Part shown: positions 35,676 to 46,151 of the stretch, in pieces
Position numbering within the stretch: the first letter of the stretch is position 1
Layout of the letters: each line of letters opens with the position of its first letter
DNA from: Photorhabdus laumondii subsp. laumondii
GTDB lineage: Bacteria > Pseudomonadota > Gammaproteobacteria > Enterobacterales > Enterobacteriaceae
Direction: 5' to 3'
Assembly: GCF_003343245.1 (NCBI RefSeq)
Contig: NZ_CP024901.1
Coordinates: 1,736,001-1,800,000, forward strand
Length of the DNA stretch: 64,000 nucleotides
The notes under the pieces: model-generated
What the model saw: the letters and a program-made list of their open reading frames with translations, nothing else
What the model was told of the DNA's origin: nothing
Database searches by the model: none
Program-made: the position numbers and the translations under genes

Positions 35676-36733
35676 AGCTGGATTTTGAGCAACAACTTGG
35701 TGATCTTTATTTACAGGTCAATACACAGCTACCCACTGAGGGGATCACGGCTGTTTTTGGCCTTTCAGGTGCCGGGAAAACTTCACTGATAAATGTTATC
35801 GCTGGTTTGATACGCCCACGGAAAGGGCGGATTGTCCTTAATGATCATGTGTTGGTTGATATTGAAAAAGGTATCTGCTTGTCACCAGAGCAGCGTCGTA
35901 TAGGCTATGTTTTTCAGGATGCCCGGCTTTTTCCGCATTATCGAGTAAAGGGTAATCTGCAATACGGGATGTCGCCGGAGATGAAGCCAGAATTTGATAG
36001 CATTGTTAGTTTGCTTGGAATTGAGCACTTACTATCTCGTTTTCCTCTTACCTTGTCCGGCGGTGAAAAGCAGCGGGTTGCTATCGGTCGTGCTTTATTG
36101 ACGGCACCGGATCTGTTGTTAATGGATGAACCGTTGGCATCGCTGGATCTCCCTCGTAAAAGAGAACTACTGCCTTATCTTGAAAAGCTTTCTGGAGAGG
36201 TCAACATCCCGATTTTATATGTCAGCCATAATCTGGATGAGATTCTTCGTCTGGCAGAAAATGTACTCGTCGTGGATAACGGAAAAGTCAGGGCAACGGG
36301 AAAATTGGAAGAGGTTTGGTCCAGTAGTGCATTACGTCTTTGGTTACAAAAAGAGACGCTTAGCAGTATTCTGAATGTTTCAATGGTTGAACATCATAAT
36401 CGTTATGAAATGACCGCGGTGGCACTCGCTGACCAGGCTTTATGGTTGCCGAAAATGGATGTTCAACCGGGAACTGATTTGCGTATCAGAATAGATGCGT
36501 CAGATGTTTCATTAGTACTGGAACCTCCTCGCGGCAGTAGTATCCGTAATATTTTAGCGGTAAAAGTGGTTGAATTCTTTGATGATAATGGACACGTTGA
36601 TGTCAAATTGGTGTTGAGTGGCCACTATTTATGGGCAAGGATCACTCCGTGGGCAAGGGATGAACTTAATTTGCGGTCTGGGCAGTGGCTTTATGCCCAG
36701 ATAAAAAGTGTTTCTTTTCATCGGCAACTGTAG
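35669..36733 (+). CDS. modC: molybdate ABC transporter ATP-binding protein ModC
   Basis: A 354-residue ATPase. Start ATG 35669 ([12 protein letters not shown]) after gggag matches the family; the frame extends to 35630 inside modB but without support. Walker A is [11 protein letters not shown], the signature [15 protein letters not shown], Walker [13 protein letters not shown], and the C-terminal Mop-type regulatory domain lies at about residues 285-354 ([12 protein letters not shown]). It overlaps the modB stop by 7 bp. It energises molybdate uptake, repressed by ModE. Confidence 0.97.
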   Translation: MLELDFEQQLGDLYLQVNTQLPTEGITAVFGLSGAGKTSLINVIAGLIRPRKGRIVLNDHVLVDIEKGICLSPEQRRIGYVFQDARLFPHYRVKGNLQYGMSPEMKPEFDSIVSLLGIEHLLSRFPLTLSGGEKQRVAIGRALLTAPDLLLMDEPLASLDLPRKRELLPYLEKLSGEVNIPILYVSHNLDEILRLAENVLVVDNGKVRATGKLEEVWSSSALRLWLQKETLSSILNVSMVEHHNRYEMTAVALADQALWLPKMDVQPGTDLRIRIDASDVSLVLEPPRGSSIRNILAVKVVEFFDDNGHVDVKLVLSGHYLWARITPWARDELNLRSGQWLYAQIKSVSFHRQL

Positions 36734-36809
36734 TCTCTGCTATAAATAGCAAAGGAAAAGGGGAGCTTATCGGAAGGTTCCCCGCACAGTAATCTTGTCA
36801 GACAAGCAA

Positions 36810-37628
36810 TTAAAGAACATACTTGCGAATAACTTCGGCAATACCTGGCTGAGTATTATCCAGCGTCACCAAATCGGCTTGTTCTTTAATCGCATCCACA
36901 CTGTTACCCATAGCGACACCGAGTCCGGCGGCTTTCAGCATGCTCAGATCATTAAAGTTATCACCAAAAGCAATAACATCTTTCATCTTCATTCCCTGTG
37001 ATTCAACCCACTGTTTCAAACGCATACCTTTGCTGTTACCTTTCTTGGCAATATCCACCTGATCGAACCATGACCATTCACACGAAAGACCTGTGTCATT
37101 TGCGATTTGTGCAGTCACTTCCCGCAGTTTTACTAAATCAGGAGAACAGGTTGTAAATTTCCAGATAGATTGTACTTCGTCAATAGCATGTTGAAAGCTA
37201 TTAACATGTCGCACAGTTGGGCGTTGAGATTCAGGTAGGGTTTCAGACCATTTTATGGTACGGACAACTGTGTCATACGGTTCTTCATATAACATGGCAT
37301 CATCTACATACATCAGACGGTGAATATCTGTGTTTTTTAAGTGGCTGAGAACTTTTATAGCTTCTTGAGTTGACAGTGGATCTGAGGTTAAAACGCTCTT
37401 TTCATGGTAATCATACAGATAAGTACCATTACAGCAGATGGCAGGCGTGTCGAGCTGCAAAGTCTGATAAAAAGGGTGGATAGCAACATGATGACGGCCA
37501 GTAGCAATTAGCACCTTAATACCAGCTTTACGTGCTTCGTTTAGTACAATGAGTGATTCGGGTAGGATATTTTTTTGAGGATCGAGTAGTGTACCATCCA
37601 GATCCAGTGCAATGATGCGATATGACAT
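36810..37628 (-). CDS. ybhA: HAD-superfamily pyridoxal phosphatase YbhA
   Basis: A 272-residue Cof-type HAD phosphatase. Motif I is ALDLDGTLLDPQK (nucleophile Asp near residue 9), motif II is LIATGRHH, motif III includes a Lys near SKGMRLKQW, and motif IV is IAFGDNFNDLSML. The cap is type C2B. YbhA of Escherichia coli acts on pyridoxal phosphate and sugar phosphates. It is convergent with modC and divergent from pgl, the same order as in Escherichia coli. Confidence 0.92.
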   Translation of the reverse strand: MSYRIIALDLDGTLLDPQKNILPESLIVLNEARKAGIKVLIATGRHHVAIHPFYQTLQLDTPAICCNGTYLYDYHEKSVLTSDPLSTQEAIKVLSHLKNTDIHRLMYVDDAMLYEEPYDTVVRTIKWSETLPESQRPTVRHVNSFQHAIDEVQSIWKFTTCSPDLVKLREVTAQIANDTGLSCEWSWFDQVDIAKKGNSKGMRLKQWVESQGMKMKDVIAFGDNFNDLSMLKAAGLGVAMGNSVDAIKEQADLVTLDNTQPGIAEVIRKYVL

Positions 37629-37773
37629 AAATTAGCCTCATAACTATATATAATGTAAGGATATTACATTGAAACTGAATAAAGCTACACCAATTGTGCG
37701 GTGAGTTTAACCGATAAAACCAATCGAGTCGTTACAGCACAATAAAATGGTCATGGATAATTAAGGAGTGAAG

Positions 37774-38760
37774 ATGAAACAAGTGGTTTATACGGCGAGT
37801 CCAAACAGTTGTCAGATTCATGTTTGGAGCCTGAATAATGAAGGTGAGTTATCACTGATTCAGACAGTTGATGTACCGGGGGAAGTACAACCAATGGTGG
37901 TTAGCCCGGATCGTAAACATCTTTATGTTGGCATCCGGCCACAATTCAGTATTGTCACTTACCAGATTGGCTCTAGAGGGGAACTGGCACAACAGGGGAT
38001 TTCATCAATACCGGGTAGCCCGACTCATATCTCTACTGATAAACAGGGCCGTTTTCTATTCTCTGCCTCCTATAGTTATAACAATTTGAGTGTCAGCCTA
38101 ATTGATGATCAAGGTATTGTGGGTGAACCTGTTCAGGTTATTGCCGGTTTGCAAGCACCGCATTCGGCTAATATTGACTGGGATAATAAACAACTATTGG
38201 TTCCTTGTCTGAAAGAAGATCGCGTCCGTATTTTTGAGATGGCAAAAGAGGGTTATCTGACAGAAAAACGTGCTGAGGAAATCACTACCGCAATGGGTGC
38301 GGGCCCTCGTCATATGGCATTTCATCCAAATCAGCAGGTGATTTATTGTATTAATGAACTGGATTCTACAGTGGATGTTTATCGCAAGTGGGAAAAATAT
38401 CGGACTGTTCAGACGGTTGATTCATTGCCGGCAGATTTAGCGGGAGTTCGTTGGTCTGCGGATATTCATATTACACCGGATGGTCGTCACCTTTATACCA
38501 GTGAACGGACTTCAAGTTTGATCAGCCATTTTGTTATTTCGCAAGATGGTTCTAATTTGACGCTGGCAGGACACTATAAAACTGAAATTCAGCCGCGTGG
38601 TTTTGCTATCGATCACAGTGGAAAATATCTGATTGCATCCGGTCAAAAGTCTGACCATATTTCAGTCTCTTCTATTGATAAATATACCGGTAAATTGACT
38701 GAATTGACGCGCTATCCAGTAGGTAAAGGCCCAATGTGGGTAACGGTGCTGGCCCTGTGA
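37774..38760 (+). CDS. pgl: 6-phosphogluconolactonase (Pgl, beta-propeller type)
   Basis: A 328-residue seven-bladed propeller lactonase of the pentose phosphate pathway, hydrolysing 6-phosphogluconolactone. Start ATG 37774 after ttaaggag gives [18 protein letters not shown], in register with Escherichia coli Pgl; an in-frame GTG at 37768 is unsupported. Motifs include [34 protein letters not shown] and [15 protein letters not shown]. Confidence 0.95.
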   Translation: MKQVVYTASPNSCQIHVWSLNNEGELSLIQTVDVPGEVQPMVVSPDRKHLYVGIRPQFSIVTYQIGSRGELAQQGISSIPGSPTHISTDKQGRFLFSASYSYNNLSVSLIDDQGIVGEPVQVIAGLQAPHSANIDWDNKQLLVPCLKEDRVRIFEMAKEGYLTEKRAEEITTAMGAGPRHMAFHPNQQVIYCINELDSTVDVYRKWEKYRTVQTVDSLPADLAGVRWSADIHITPDGRHLYTSERTSSLISHFVISQDGSNLTLAGHYKTEIQPRGFAIDHSGKYLIASGQKSDHISVSSIDKYTGKLTELTRYPVGKGPMWVTVLAL

Positions 38761-38988
38761 ATTTGATAAGATTGTTGGATGTTAATGGTGATCGTGTGTG
38801 CTGGTTTACGGTTTAATTTGATAGGCATTGATGCAAATAACCGGTAGGCACCAGATCAAGTTTGAGCTAATGCAACACCAAATCTTGCAGTTATTCAACC
38901 GGACAGATGCAAAAATGGTTTTCTATGTCTGCCCGGTTTCACTAAACTCATCCAGTGATTATTTCCCGCCTGCTGTAACGTGATGGCG
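38761..38988. other. intergenic sequence after pgl, no gene seen
   Basis: No credible frame on either strand; it ends at the TnpB-like remnant. Confidence 0.3.
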
Positions 38989-39252
38989 TCACATACCTTG
39001 AGCAGAGGCGTATTTGCGTGATTTTTTCGCGACCGCTAGTAGCGGTTTGAGGTCTTTGCGCGGATTTAAACTCACATCGTGACTTCTATAAGCATGCTTT
39101 TTGATGTGCAGCGCCTTGTTATACGCAAAACGGACCGCGCCGAACGGGTTGTGCATGTGATATTCACGACAAAATCCCGTTGAAAGCGCTTTGATGGAAG
39201 CCTCGTGTGATGCAATTACACCAATCCTTGTACTTTTAACAAATACGCAATA
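38989..39252 (-). pseudogene. remnant resembling the N-terminal region of IS605-type OrfB/TnpB
   Basis: A leftward frame (ATG at 39156) reads NPFGAVRFAYNKALHIKKHA followed by YRSHDVSLNPRKDLKPLLAV and ends at TGA 38989-38991. The pattern G-x-x-RF-x-YN-x-AL is characteristic of the helix-turn-helix N-terminal domain of OrfB/TnpB. The catalytic RuvC-like part is absent, so only a fragment remains. It lies beside a toxin-antitoxin pair in an accessory spot between pgl and bioA. Confidence 0.45.
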
Positions 39253-39312
39253 TCATCCATATAACGAAAATACGCAAAATACGAACTCAAACAGATGCAG
39301 TAGGGAGGCAGT

Positions 39313-39987
39313 ATGATGACTAAATCGCAATCCAAATCGGAGAATGTTAGCTTTGACTTTCTTTCAATTGAGTTATCAAATGACAAGGATGTTGCCAAAC
39401 ATATCAATTTGTCTGAAATTCCCGCTGATGAGGCAGATCAGTATGTGGTAATAAAGTTGCCAAAAGCAATTGATTATCATGATATTAAGTTGGCAATAGC
39501 TAGTGCAGTAACCGCTGTCACTACATTCAATAAGAATAAACATCGGTCTGTTATGACCGAACCATCTTCAAAAATTGGATTTGCTTCCCGTAATGAAGCA
39601 CGCCTTGAAAAATTAAAAAATCAGATCATTACTGATTCAGAGTGGCTGACTGCAAGTGAACTTAGCAAATTGGCCGGATCTAAATCAATGAATTCCAGCG
39701 CTGCGGCAAATCGTTTGAAAAAGTCGAAAAAAATATTCGCATTGCCAATTAATGGCAAAGACCTATTCCCATTGTATGCTCTAGACGAAGGCGGCCAACC
39801 GTTACCAGTGATAAAGAAAACTATTGCGCTGTTTGGAGACAAAAAGACCCCTTGGTCAATGGCTATTTGGTTCGGCACACCAAATAGCTGGCTTGGTAAT
39901 AAAAAACCAAAGGACCTTGTATTAACTCAACCTGATGATGTTTATATGGCAGCCAAAGAAGAAGCTGAAGGGCCGCGTCATGGTTGA
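39313..39987 (+). CDS. putative Xre/ParS-type antitoxin of a RES module
   Basis: A 224-residue protein in front of a RES-domain toxin. The C-terminal part (WSMAIWFGTPNSWLGNKKPK then DLVLTQPDDVYMAAKEEAE) matches the MbcA/ParS/Xre antitoxin toxin-binding domain pattern (W...TPN.WLG...P..L....D.V..AA). The middle contains SEWLTASELSKLAGS, a helix-turn-helix-like segment that could bind the operator. It is longer than most Xre-family antitoxins because of a polar N-terminal 90 residues. Ribosome site ggagg; overlaps the toxin gene by 8 bp. Confidence 0.7.
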   Translation: MMTKSQSKSENVSFDFLSIELSNDKDVAKHINLSEIPADEADQYVVIKLPKAIDYHDIKLAIASAVTAVTTFNKNKHRSVMTEPSSKIGFASRNEARLEKLKNQIITDSEWLTASELSKLAGSKSMNSSAAANRLKKSKKIFALPINGKDLFPLYALDEGGQPLPVIKKTIALFGDKKTPWSMAIWFGTPNSWLGNKKPKDLVLTQPDDVYMAAKEEAEGPRHG

Positions 39988-40645
39988 TGATAAAAAAGAA
40001 TTTCAAGAAGATATACCGCTTCCCCCAGAGAATACAGCAGCCAAAATCCAAAAGTGGAAAGCGGGTACACCTATTGAACGTATTCATAAAGCCGAGTTTA
40101 AAGGCGCTGAATTTAATCCTGGTGTTGGTAATGCCCGTTTTAGCCCGTTCAAAAATAATGGAATCTTTGTTCCAACACTCTATGGAGGTGAAAACGTAGG
40201 AGTCGCTATTATGGAGACGATTTTGCATGATATTCCACTAAATTGCGCCGGTATACCTGTTGAACTGAGTAAACTAGATGATTTAGCGTATAGCCAAATT
40301 ACGCCAAAAAAAGACATCAAGTATGTGGATATCAACCCACGAATATTGAAGAAATGGGGGATTATTCAAGGTCAACTAGTAGAATCAGAAGCATCGGATT
40401 ATCATATTACTCAGCTCTGGGCAGCAAAAATTTATCATGACAATCCTGATGCTCAAGCAATTCGATGGCCCTCTAAGCAGCACGGCGGTAAAGCAATAAT
40501 AATTTTTGGAGATCGGGTGGAAGAAAAAGATTTGCATGTGTCTCTTGAATCAGAGTCCGCCGCTACTTCTAAAGAGGTTAACGAAAAACTTAGAGAGCTT
40601 GCAGATGAAATGGAATTGGTTTTGGTACCTACAGATATGACATGA
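39980..40645 (+). CDS. RES-domain toxin (putative NAD-degrading)
   Basis: A 221-residue protein starting at ATG 39980 within the end of the antitoxin gene. RES features are IERIHKAEF, FNPGVGNARFSPF (the R-x-S/F-type motif), an ETILHD segment, QLWAAKIYHDNPDAQAIRWP near residue 145 and a conserved Arg-Glu-Ser-type active region. RES toxins such as MbcT and Res act as NAD phosphorylases or glycohydrolases and are neutralised by ParS-fold antitoxins. The pairing and overlap support a type II toxin-antitoxin system. The precise reaction is inferred from the family. Confidence 0.75.
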   Translation: MVDDKKEFQEDIPLPPENTAAKIQKWKAGTPIERIHKAEFKGAEFNPGVGNARFSPFKNNGIFVPTLYGGENVGVAIMETILHDIPLNCAGIPVELSKLDDLAYSQITPKKDIKYVDINPRILKKWGIIQGQLVESEASDYHITQLWAAKIYHDNPDAQAIRWPSKQHGGKAIIIFGDRVEEKDLHVSLESESAATSKEVNEKLRELADEMELVLVPTDMT

Positions 40646-40658
40646 AGGAAAGGCCATA

Positions 40659-40783
40659 TATACCCGTCATCTTTCGAGTTGCCTCTTTGTTGGTTGCACT
40701 CGCTCACCCCAGCCACATAGTTATATGTTCCCGGGGATTCACTCCCTTGTCGTCGCGATGCATCTTGAAATCCATAGGGTATA
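40659..40783 (-). repeat. ERIC element, copy 9
   Basis: Full-length ERIC (slightly shortened core) 13 bp downstream of the RES toxin stop, in reverse orientation. Confidence 0.9.
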
Positions 40784-40856
40784 AGTACAGAATGAAACTT
40801 AGCTCTATTAACTGCTCAGCAATAAATTCAGCAGAATTTATTTAATACAAGAAAAA

Positions 40857-42128
40857 TTACAAATTAATTGCGCCAGAAACGGCCTTTGTCAGGCGTGAAA
40901 GCTGCTCTGGCTGAATAATATAAGGCGGCATCAAATAAATCAGCTTGCCAAATGGTCTTATCCAGACACTTTGAGAAACAAAATAGTGTTGTAGCACCGC
41001 CATATTCACGGGTTGATTCATTTCCACGACGCCAATTGCACCTAATACCCGAACATCAGCCACTTTTGCATGATGTTTTAGTGGCATCAACTCACTCTTT
41101 AATTGGTTTTCAATTGATTTAATACGTTGTTGCCAAGGGCTTTGTAATAATAAGTTCAAACTGGCTTTTGCTACGGCACAAGCTAATGGATTGCCCATAA
41201 ACGTTGGGCCATGCATAAAACAGCCTGCTTCACCATTGCTAATTGTTTCAGCTACCTTACGGGTTGTCAGTGTTGCTGATAGTGTCATATAGCCGCCTGT
41301 CAGCGCTTTCCCTACACATAAAATATCTGGCTCAATTTCAGCATGTTCACAAGCAAACAATTTTCCTGTGCGGCCAAAGCCGGTGGCAATTTCATCTGCA
41401 ATTAATAGGATCTGATGCTGATCGCAAAGCATTCTGACCTGACGCAGATATTCAGGATGATAAATTCGCATTCCGCCGGCACCCTGTACGATAGGTTCAA
41501 GGATCACTGCGGCAATATCACCGGAATGCTGCTCCAGCAAAGTACGAAATGGCATGATATCCCGTGGATCCCATTGCGAATCAAATCCGCACTGAGGCGA
41601 TTCAGCAAACAGATGAGTGGGCAGATAGCCTTTGTAGAGATTATGCATTGAATTGTCGGGATCACAGACAGACATAGCGCCGAATGTGTCACCGTGGTAA
41701 CCGTGGCGTAATGTCAAAATACGCTGACGTTTTTCACCTTTTGCTTGCCAGTATTGCAACGCCATTTTTAACGCCACTTCCACTGCGACAGAACCTGAAT
41801 CCGCTAGAAAGACACATTCCAGTGATAGCGGGGAGATTGCTATTAATTGTCTGCAAAGTGCGATGGCGGGCGGATGGGTAATTCCACCAAACATGACATG
41901 GGACATCTGATCAAGCTGAATTTTAGCGGCTTGGTTCAGTACCGGATGGTTATATCCATGAATGGCGGCCCACCAGGAAGACATACCATCCACCAGCTTA
42001 CGGCCATCAGCCAACTCCAGTTCCACCCCAGAAGCGCCAACGACAGGGTAAACTGGAAGAGGGTTGGTCATGGAGGTGTAGGGGTGCCAAATATGGCGTA
42101 GATCAAATTCAATATCGGAAGGGGTCAT
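40857..42128 (-). CDS. bioA: adenosylmethionine-8-amino-7-oxononanoate aminotransferase
   Basis: A 423-residue class III PLP aminotransferase that converts KAPA to DAPA using S-adenosylmethionine as amino donor. Features are [20 protein letters not shown] at the N-terminus, [48 protein letters not shown] and the PLP lysine in [17 protein letters not shown]. It is transcribed divergently from bioBFCD across a shared BirA operator. Confidence 0.97.
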   Translation of the reverse strand: MTPSDIEFDLRHIWHPYTSMTNPLPVYPVVGASGVELELADGRKLVDGMSSWWAAIHGYNHPVLNQAAKIQLDQMSHVMFGGITHPPAIALCRQLIAISPLSLECVFLADSGSVAVEVALKMALQYWQAKGEKRQRILTLRHGYHGDTFGAMSVCDPDNSMHNLYKGYLPTHLFAESPQCGFDSQWDPRDIMPFRTLLEQHSGDIAAVILEPIVQGAGGMRIYHPEYLRQVRMLCDQHQILLIADEIATGFGRTGKLFACEHAEIEPDILCVGKALTGGYMTLSATLTTRKVAETISNGEAGCFMHGPTFMGNPLACAVAKASLNLLLQSPWQQRIKSIENQLKSELMPLKHHAKVADVRVLGAIGVVEMNQPVNMAVLQHYFVSQSVWIRPFGKLIYLMPPYIIQPEQLSRLTKAVSGAINL

Positions 42129-42138
42129 AAGGCTTGAC

Positions 42139-42168
42139 GTAAACCAATTTTATTAAAATTGGTTGACA
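42139..42168. promoter_or_regulatory. BirA-type biotin operator between bioA and bioB
   Basis: GTAAACC-N15-GGTTGACA, close to the enterobacterial TTGTAAACC-N16-GGTTTACAA operator, embedded in the perfect palindrome aaccaattttattaaaattggtt without its last three bases counted. It lies between the divergent bioA and bioB starts. Holo-BirA (biotinyl-AMP form) is expected to repress both directions. Confidence 0.8.
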
Positions 42169-42222
42169 GTATAACGGCATTATTTAAACTGACTAGACTT
42201 TTTTCACATTGGAGATGTTATT

Positions 42223-43260
42223 GTGATTGAGCGTAAGCAATGGACAATTAAGCAGGCGCAAGAGCTGTTTGATAAACCTTTTTTCGAATTATTATTTCAA
42301 GCACAGCAGGTTCATCGTATTTACTTTGACCCACAGCAAGTACAGGTCAGTACACTACTTTCCATCAAAACCGGGGCTTGCCCGGAAGATTGCAAATATT
42401 GCCCGCAAAGCTCCCGTTACAAAACAGGTCTTGAAAAAGAGCGGTTGATGGAAGTGGAACAGGTGATTGATTCTGCTCGTAAGGCTAAAAATGCGGGTTC
42501 AACACGTTTTTGTATGGGTGCCGCGTGGAAAAATCCCCATGAGAGGGATATGCCTTATCTGGAGAAAATGGTTAAGGAAGTCAAAGCATTGGGAATGGAA
42601 ACCTGCATGACACTGGGCATGCTCAATGGCTTACAAGCACAGCGGTTGGCGGATGCAGGGTTAGATTACTACAACCACAACCTGGATACCTCCCCGGAAT
42701 TTTATGGCAACATCATTACAACTCGGACCTATCAGGACAGATTGGATACCCTGGATAAAGTACGGGAGGCCGGAATAAAAGTGTGTTCTGGTGGTATTGT
42801 TGGTCTGGGTGAGGCGATACGTGATCGGGCCGCATTATTGGTACAACTGGCAAATCTGCCAAAACCGCCGGAGAGTGTACCCATCAACATGTTGGTTAAA
42901 GTCAAAGGTACGCCATTGGCTGAGAACGAAGATGTAGATCCTTTCGATTTTATCCGCACGATTGCTGTTGCCAGGATCATGATGCCGTCTTCTCATGTTC
43001 GGTTATCCGCAGGTCGTGAACAGATGAACGAGCAGACACAGGCAATGTGTTTTATGGCTGGCGCTAATTCTATTTTCTATGGCTGTAAGTTGCTCACTAC
43101 ACCTAACCCGGCGGAAGATAAAGATTTACAACTATTTCGCAAGTTGGGCATTAATCTTCAGCAGACTCAGACAGCATTTGGTGATAATCAGCAACAGCAG
43201 CATTTGGCGGAAGCCATTATCAATGCGGATAACGAACAATTTTATAATGCGGCATTATAA
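42223..43260 (+). CDS. bioB: biotin synthase
   Basis: A 345-residue radical SAM enzyme inserting sulfur into dethiobiotin. The SAM cluster motif is [10 protein letters not shown] (Cys about residues 53, 57, 60). [13 protein letters not shown] and [10 protein letters not shown] are BioB signatures, and an Arg region near [10 protein letters not shown] contacts the auxiliary 2Fe-2S cluster. First gene of bioBFCD; its TAA overlaps the bioF ATG (taatg). Confidence 0.98.
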   Translation: MIERKQWTIKQAQELFDKPFFELLFQAQQVHRIYFDPQQVQVSTLLSIKTGACPEDCKYCPQSSRYKTGLEKERLMEVEQVIDSARKAKNAGSTRFCMGAAWKNPHERDMPYLEKMVKEVKALGMETCMTLGMLNGLQAQRLADAGLDYYNHNLDTSPEFYGNIITTRTYQDRLDTLDKVREAGIKVCSGGIVGLGEAIRDRAALLVQLANLPKPPESVPINMLVKVKGTPLAENEDVDPFDFIRTIAVARIMMPSSHVRLSAGREQMNEQTQAMCFMAGANSIFYGCKLLTTPNPAEDKDLQLFRKLGINLQQTQTAFGDNQQQQHLAEAIINADNEQFYNAAL

Positions 43261-44411
43261 TGGACTGGTCATCTTATCTTTCCCGACAGTTGTCTGAGCG
43301 TCGGAGCACTTCGCTATGGCGTCAGCGGCAGGTCAATCAGAAATCAGATGGGCGTTTCCTGTATGCCGCTGATGGCAAATATCTTAATTTTTCCAGTAAT
43401 GATTACCTTGGGTTAAGTGCAAATCCCGCAATTATTTCCGCATGGCAGCGGGGAGCTGAACAATATGGTGTTGGTAGTGGAGGTTCAGGTCATATTACGG
43501 GTTATACAAAGGCTCATCAGCTATTGGAACAACAATTGGCTGACTGGTTGGGCTATCCAAAAGCATTACTGTTTATTTCGGGGTATTCTGCTAATCAGGG
43601 GGTCATTGCCGCGTTAATGACGGAACAGGATCGGATTATTGCTGATCGTCTGAGTCATGCTTCATTAATGGAAGCGGCGATGCATTCCCCCGCTCAGCTA
43701 CGGCGTTTTCTGCATAATCAACCTGAATCACTTGCAAATTTACTGGCAACGCCTTGTGTTGGAAAGACGCTGGTGGTAACCGAAGGTGTATTCAGCATGG
43801 ATGGTGACTGCGCACCGCTAGCCGATATTCATCAGCAAACCAGAATTTCTGGCAACTGGTTAATGGTGGATGATGCTCACGGTATTGGTGTTTGTGGTGA
43901 GCAGGGAAGGGGAAGCTGCTGGCAACAGAAAGTAAAACCAGAAATCCTGATTGTCACTTTTGGCAAAGCATTTGGGTTGAGTGGTGCGGCGGTGCTTTGT
44001 GATGAGCAGACAGCAGAATACCTAATTCAGTATGCCCGTCATCTGATCTACAGCACCTCTATGCCTCCGGCACAGGCTCAGGCGCTTTCTGAAGCTGTTC
44101 GGCAGATACAATCTGGTGATGAATTGCGCCAACGATTACAGCAGAATATCAATTACTTCCGCCGGCAAGCTCAGAAACTGCCGTTCAATCTGACAGATTC
44201 AACCACCGCAATTCAGCCATTGATTGTGAGTGATAATGAGTTGAGTGTGTCCTTGTCTCAGTCTCTGCAACAAAAAGGGATTTGGGTTAAAGCGATCCGT
44301 CCACCAACAGTACCGCCGGGCAGCGCCAGATTACGTATTACTTTGACGGCCAGCCATATGCCACAGGATATTGATATGTTGATGGAGGCGTTGCATGGGT
44401 TCCGTAGCTGA
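43260..44411 (+). CDS. bioF: 8-amino-7-oxononanoate synthase
   Basis: A 383-residue alpha-oxoamine synthase joining pimeloyl-ACP/CoA and alanine. Motifs are [50 protein letters not shown] and the PLP lysine in [15 protein letters not shown]. It overlaps bioB by one base and bioC by 17 bp, indicating tight translational coupling. Confidence 0.97.
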   Translation: MDWSSYLSRQLSERRSTSLWRQRQVNQKSDGRFLYAADGKYLNFSSNDYLGLSANPAIISAWQRGAEQYGVGSGGSGHITGYTKAHQLLEQQLADWLGYPKALLFISGYSANQGVIAALMTEQDRIIADRLSHASLMEAAMHSPAQLRRFLHNQPESLANLLATPCVGKTLVVTEGVFSMDGDCAPLADIHQQTRISGNWLMVDDAHGIGVCGEQGRGSCWQQKVKPEILIVTFGKAFGLSGAAVLCDEQTAEYLIQYARHLIYSTSMPPAQAQALSEAVRQIQSGDELRQRLQQNINYFRRQAQKLPFNLTDSTTAIQPLIVSDNELSVSLSQSLQQKGIWVKAIRPPTVPPGSARLRITLTASHMPQDIDMLMEALHGFRS

Positions 44412-45162
44412 ATTTGCCAATAAACAGGCGATTGCGGGAGCGTTTGGACGAGCGGCCGCCAATTATGATGTGGTAGCGAAATTACAGCAGCAAACCGGTG
44501 AATTCCTCATGCAACAAGTTGGTGAGCATTCCGGCAAATTAGTATTGGATGCAGGTTGCGGTACCGGTTTTTTTAGTCACCGCTGGCGACAACAGGGGAA
44601 GCAGGTTATTGGGCTGGATTTGGCATCAGGCATGTTAGCTCATGCCCGTAAGCAATTGGCGGCTGACTATTATTTACAAGCGGATATTGAACATTTAGGG
44701 CTTGCTGACAACAGTGTTGATATCTGTTTCAGTAATCTGGTTGTTCAGTGGTGTGATGATTTATCCAGTGCTTTAAGAGAACTTTATCGGGTAACCCGTC
44801 CTGGTGGATTAATTCTATTTTCCACCTTAGCTAAAGGTTCATTGTATGAATTGAAGCAAGCTTGGAGTGTGGTTGATAACTACCAGCATATTAATCAGTT
44901 CCTGCCGCAACAGACAATTAAAGATGCCTGTCAAGGGTTCCGGCATTGTCTTATTAGTCAGGTTTATCGCCAGCAATATTCTCATATATTGCCGCTATTG
45001 GGTTCTCTGAAAGGGATTGGTGCGACTCACCTTCATGATGGGCGACAGCAAGGACTGATGACGCGTGGACGACTGATTGCTCTGGAACAGGCTTATCCAC
45101 GAGAAAACGAACAGTTACCTCTTAGCTATCAGGTGGTTTTTGGAGTGATTCATCGTGACTAA
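44395..45162 (+). CDS. bioC: malonyl-ACP O-methyltransferase BioC
   Basis: A 255-residue SAM-dependent methyltransferase that methylates malonyl-ACP to start pimelate synthesis. The N-terminus [19 protein letters not shown] matches BioC. SAM motif I is [15 protein letters not shown], and the later segment [14 protein letters not shown] follows the family. It sits between bioF and bioD with overlaps on both sides. Confidence 0.96.
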   Translation: MGSVAEFANKQAIAGAFGRAAANYDVVAKLQQQTGEFLMQQVGEHSGKLVLDAGCGTGFFSHRWRQQGKQVIGLDLASGMLAHARKQLAADYYLQADIEHLGLADNSVDICFSNLVVQWCDDLSSALRELYRVTRPGGLILFSTLAKGSLYELKQAWSVVDNYQHINQFLPQQTIKDACQGFRHCLISQVYRQQYSHILPLLGSLKGIGATHLHDGRQQGLMTRGRLIALEQAYPRENEQLPLSYQVVFGVIHRD

Positions 45163-45835
45163 GCGCTGGTTTTTGACGGGTACAGATACCGAAGTGGGGA
45201 AAACAGTTGTAAGTTGCGCTTTGTTACAAGCGGCAACTAAAGCAGGATATAAAACAGCAGGTTATAAACCCGTTGCTTCTGGTAGTGAAATAACACCGGC
45301 AGGTGTTCGTAATGCTGATGCAGTGGCATTGCTGGCAAATAGTTCTGTATCTTTGCAATATGAAGAAGTGAATCCGTTAGTATTTGTTGAAGCAACATCA
45401 CCCCATATTGCCAGTGATGATTCGAATCAACCTATTGATTTTACTGTTATGTCTATGGGGTTACATCAGTTAGAAAAGAAAGCAGACTGGGTTTTAGTTG
45501 AGGGCGCGGGTGGTTGGTATACCCCTTTATCAGAATCGGTGACTTTTGCTGACTGGGTGGTTAAAGAGCAACTGCCGGTTATTTTGGCAGTGGGAGTGAA
45601 GTTGGGCTGTATTAATCATGCGATACTTACCGTGGAGGCTATTATAGGTTCAGGATTACATTTTGCAGGCTGGATAGCTAATGAGGTTGAACCCGCAGGC
45701 AAACGTCAGCAAGAATATTTGGCGACATTAGAGCGGATGTTACCGGCTCCTTTATTAGGTACGATTCCTCATTTAACGCAAGAATATTTTAATCATTTAG
45801 GGGAATATATAGATTTAAAATTACTGAATAATTAA
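45155..45835 (+). CDS. bioD: dethiobiotin synthetase
   Basis: A 226-residue ATP-dependent carboxylase closing the ureido ring of dethiobiotin. The P-loop-like motif is GTDTEVGKTVVS, followed by GYKPVASGSE, and VEGAGGWYTPLSES lies later in the chain. The GTG start overlaps bioC by 8 bp; last gene of the bio operon. Confidence 0.97.
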   Translation: MTKRWFLTGTDTEVGKTVVSCALLQAATKAGYKTAGYKPVASGSEITPAGVRNADAVALLANSSVSLQYEEVNPLVFVEATSPHIASDDSNQPIDFTVMSMGLHQLEKKADWVLVEGAGGWYTPLSESVTFADWVVKEQLPVILAVGVKLGCINHAILTVEAIIGSGLHFAGWIANEVEPAGKRQQEYLATLERMLPAPLLGTIPHLTQEYFNHLGEYIDLKLLNN

Positions 45836-45919
45836 TTTGAAAATTTAATCTGGTAGAATATTCTTTCAATGTCATGATGAATGATTACATTATTCATATC
45901 TATGTTTTACTGTTGATGA

Positions 45920-46046
45920 TATACCCGTCATCTTTCAAGTTGCTTCTTTGTTGGCTGCACTCACTCACCCCGGTCACATAGTTCTCTATGCTCCCGGGGA
46001 TTTGCTCCCTTGCCGCCGCGATGCATTTTGAAATCCATAGGGTATA
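45920..46046 (-). repeat. ERIC element, copy 10
   Basis: Full-length ERIC in reverse orientation between the convergent bioD and VUT-transporter genes. Confidence 0.9.
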
Positions 46047-46151
46047 GATATATAAAGGGTTATTTTAGCACAATATGCCGGAATAACATTCCGGCATAAA
46101 AATGATACTTTTCAACGACTTTTCTCTATTCTGACAAAACGTTATCTCTAT

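Noticed and set aside
40642..40845. 67-codon frame after the RES toxin
   Set aside because: It is translated from the ERIC sequence; similar ERIC-derived frames appear at other copies.
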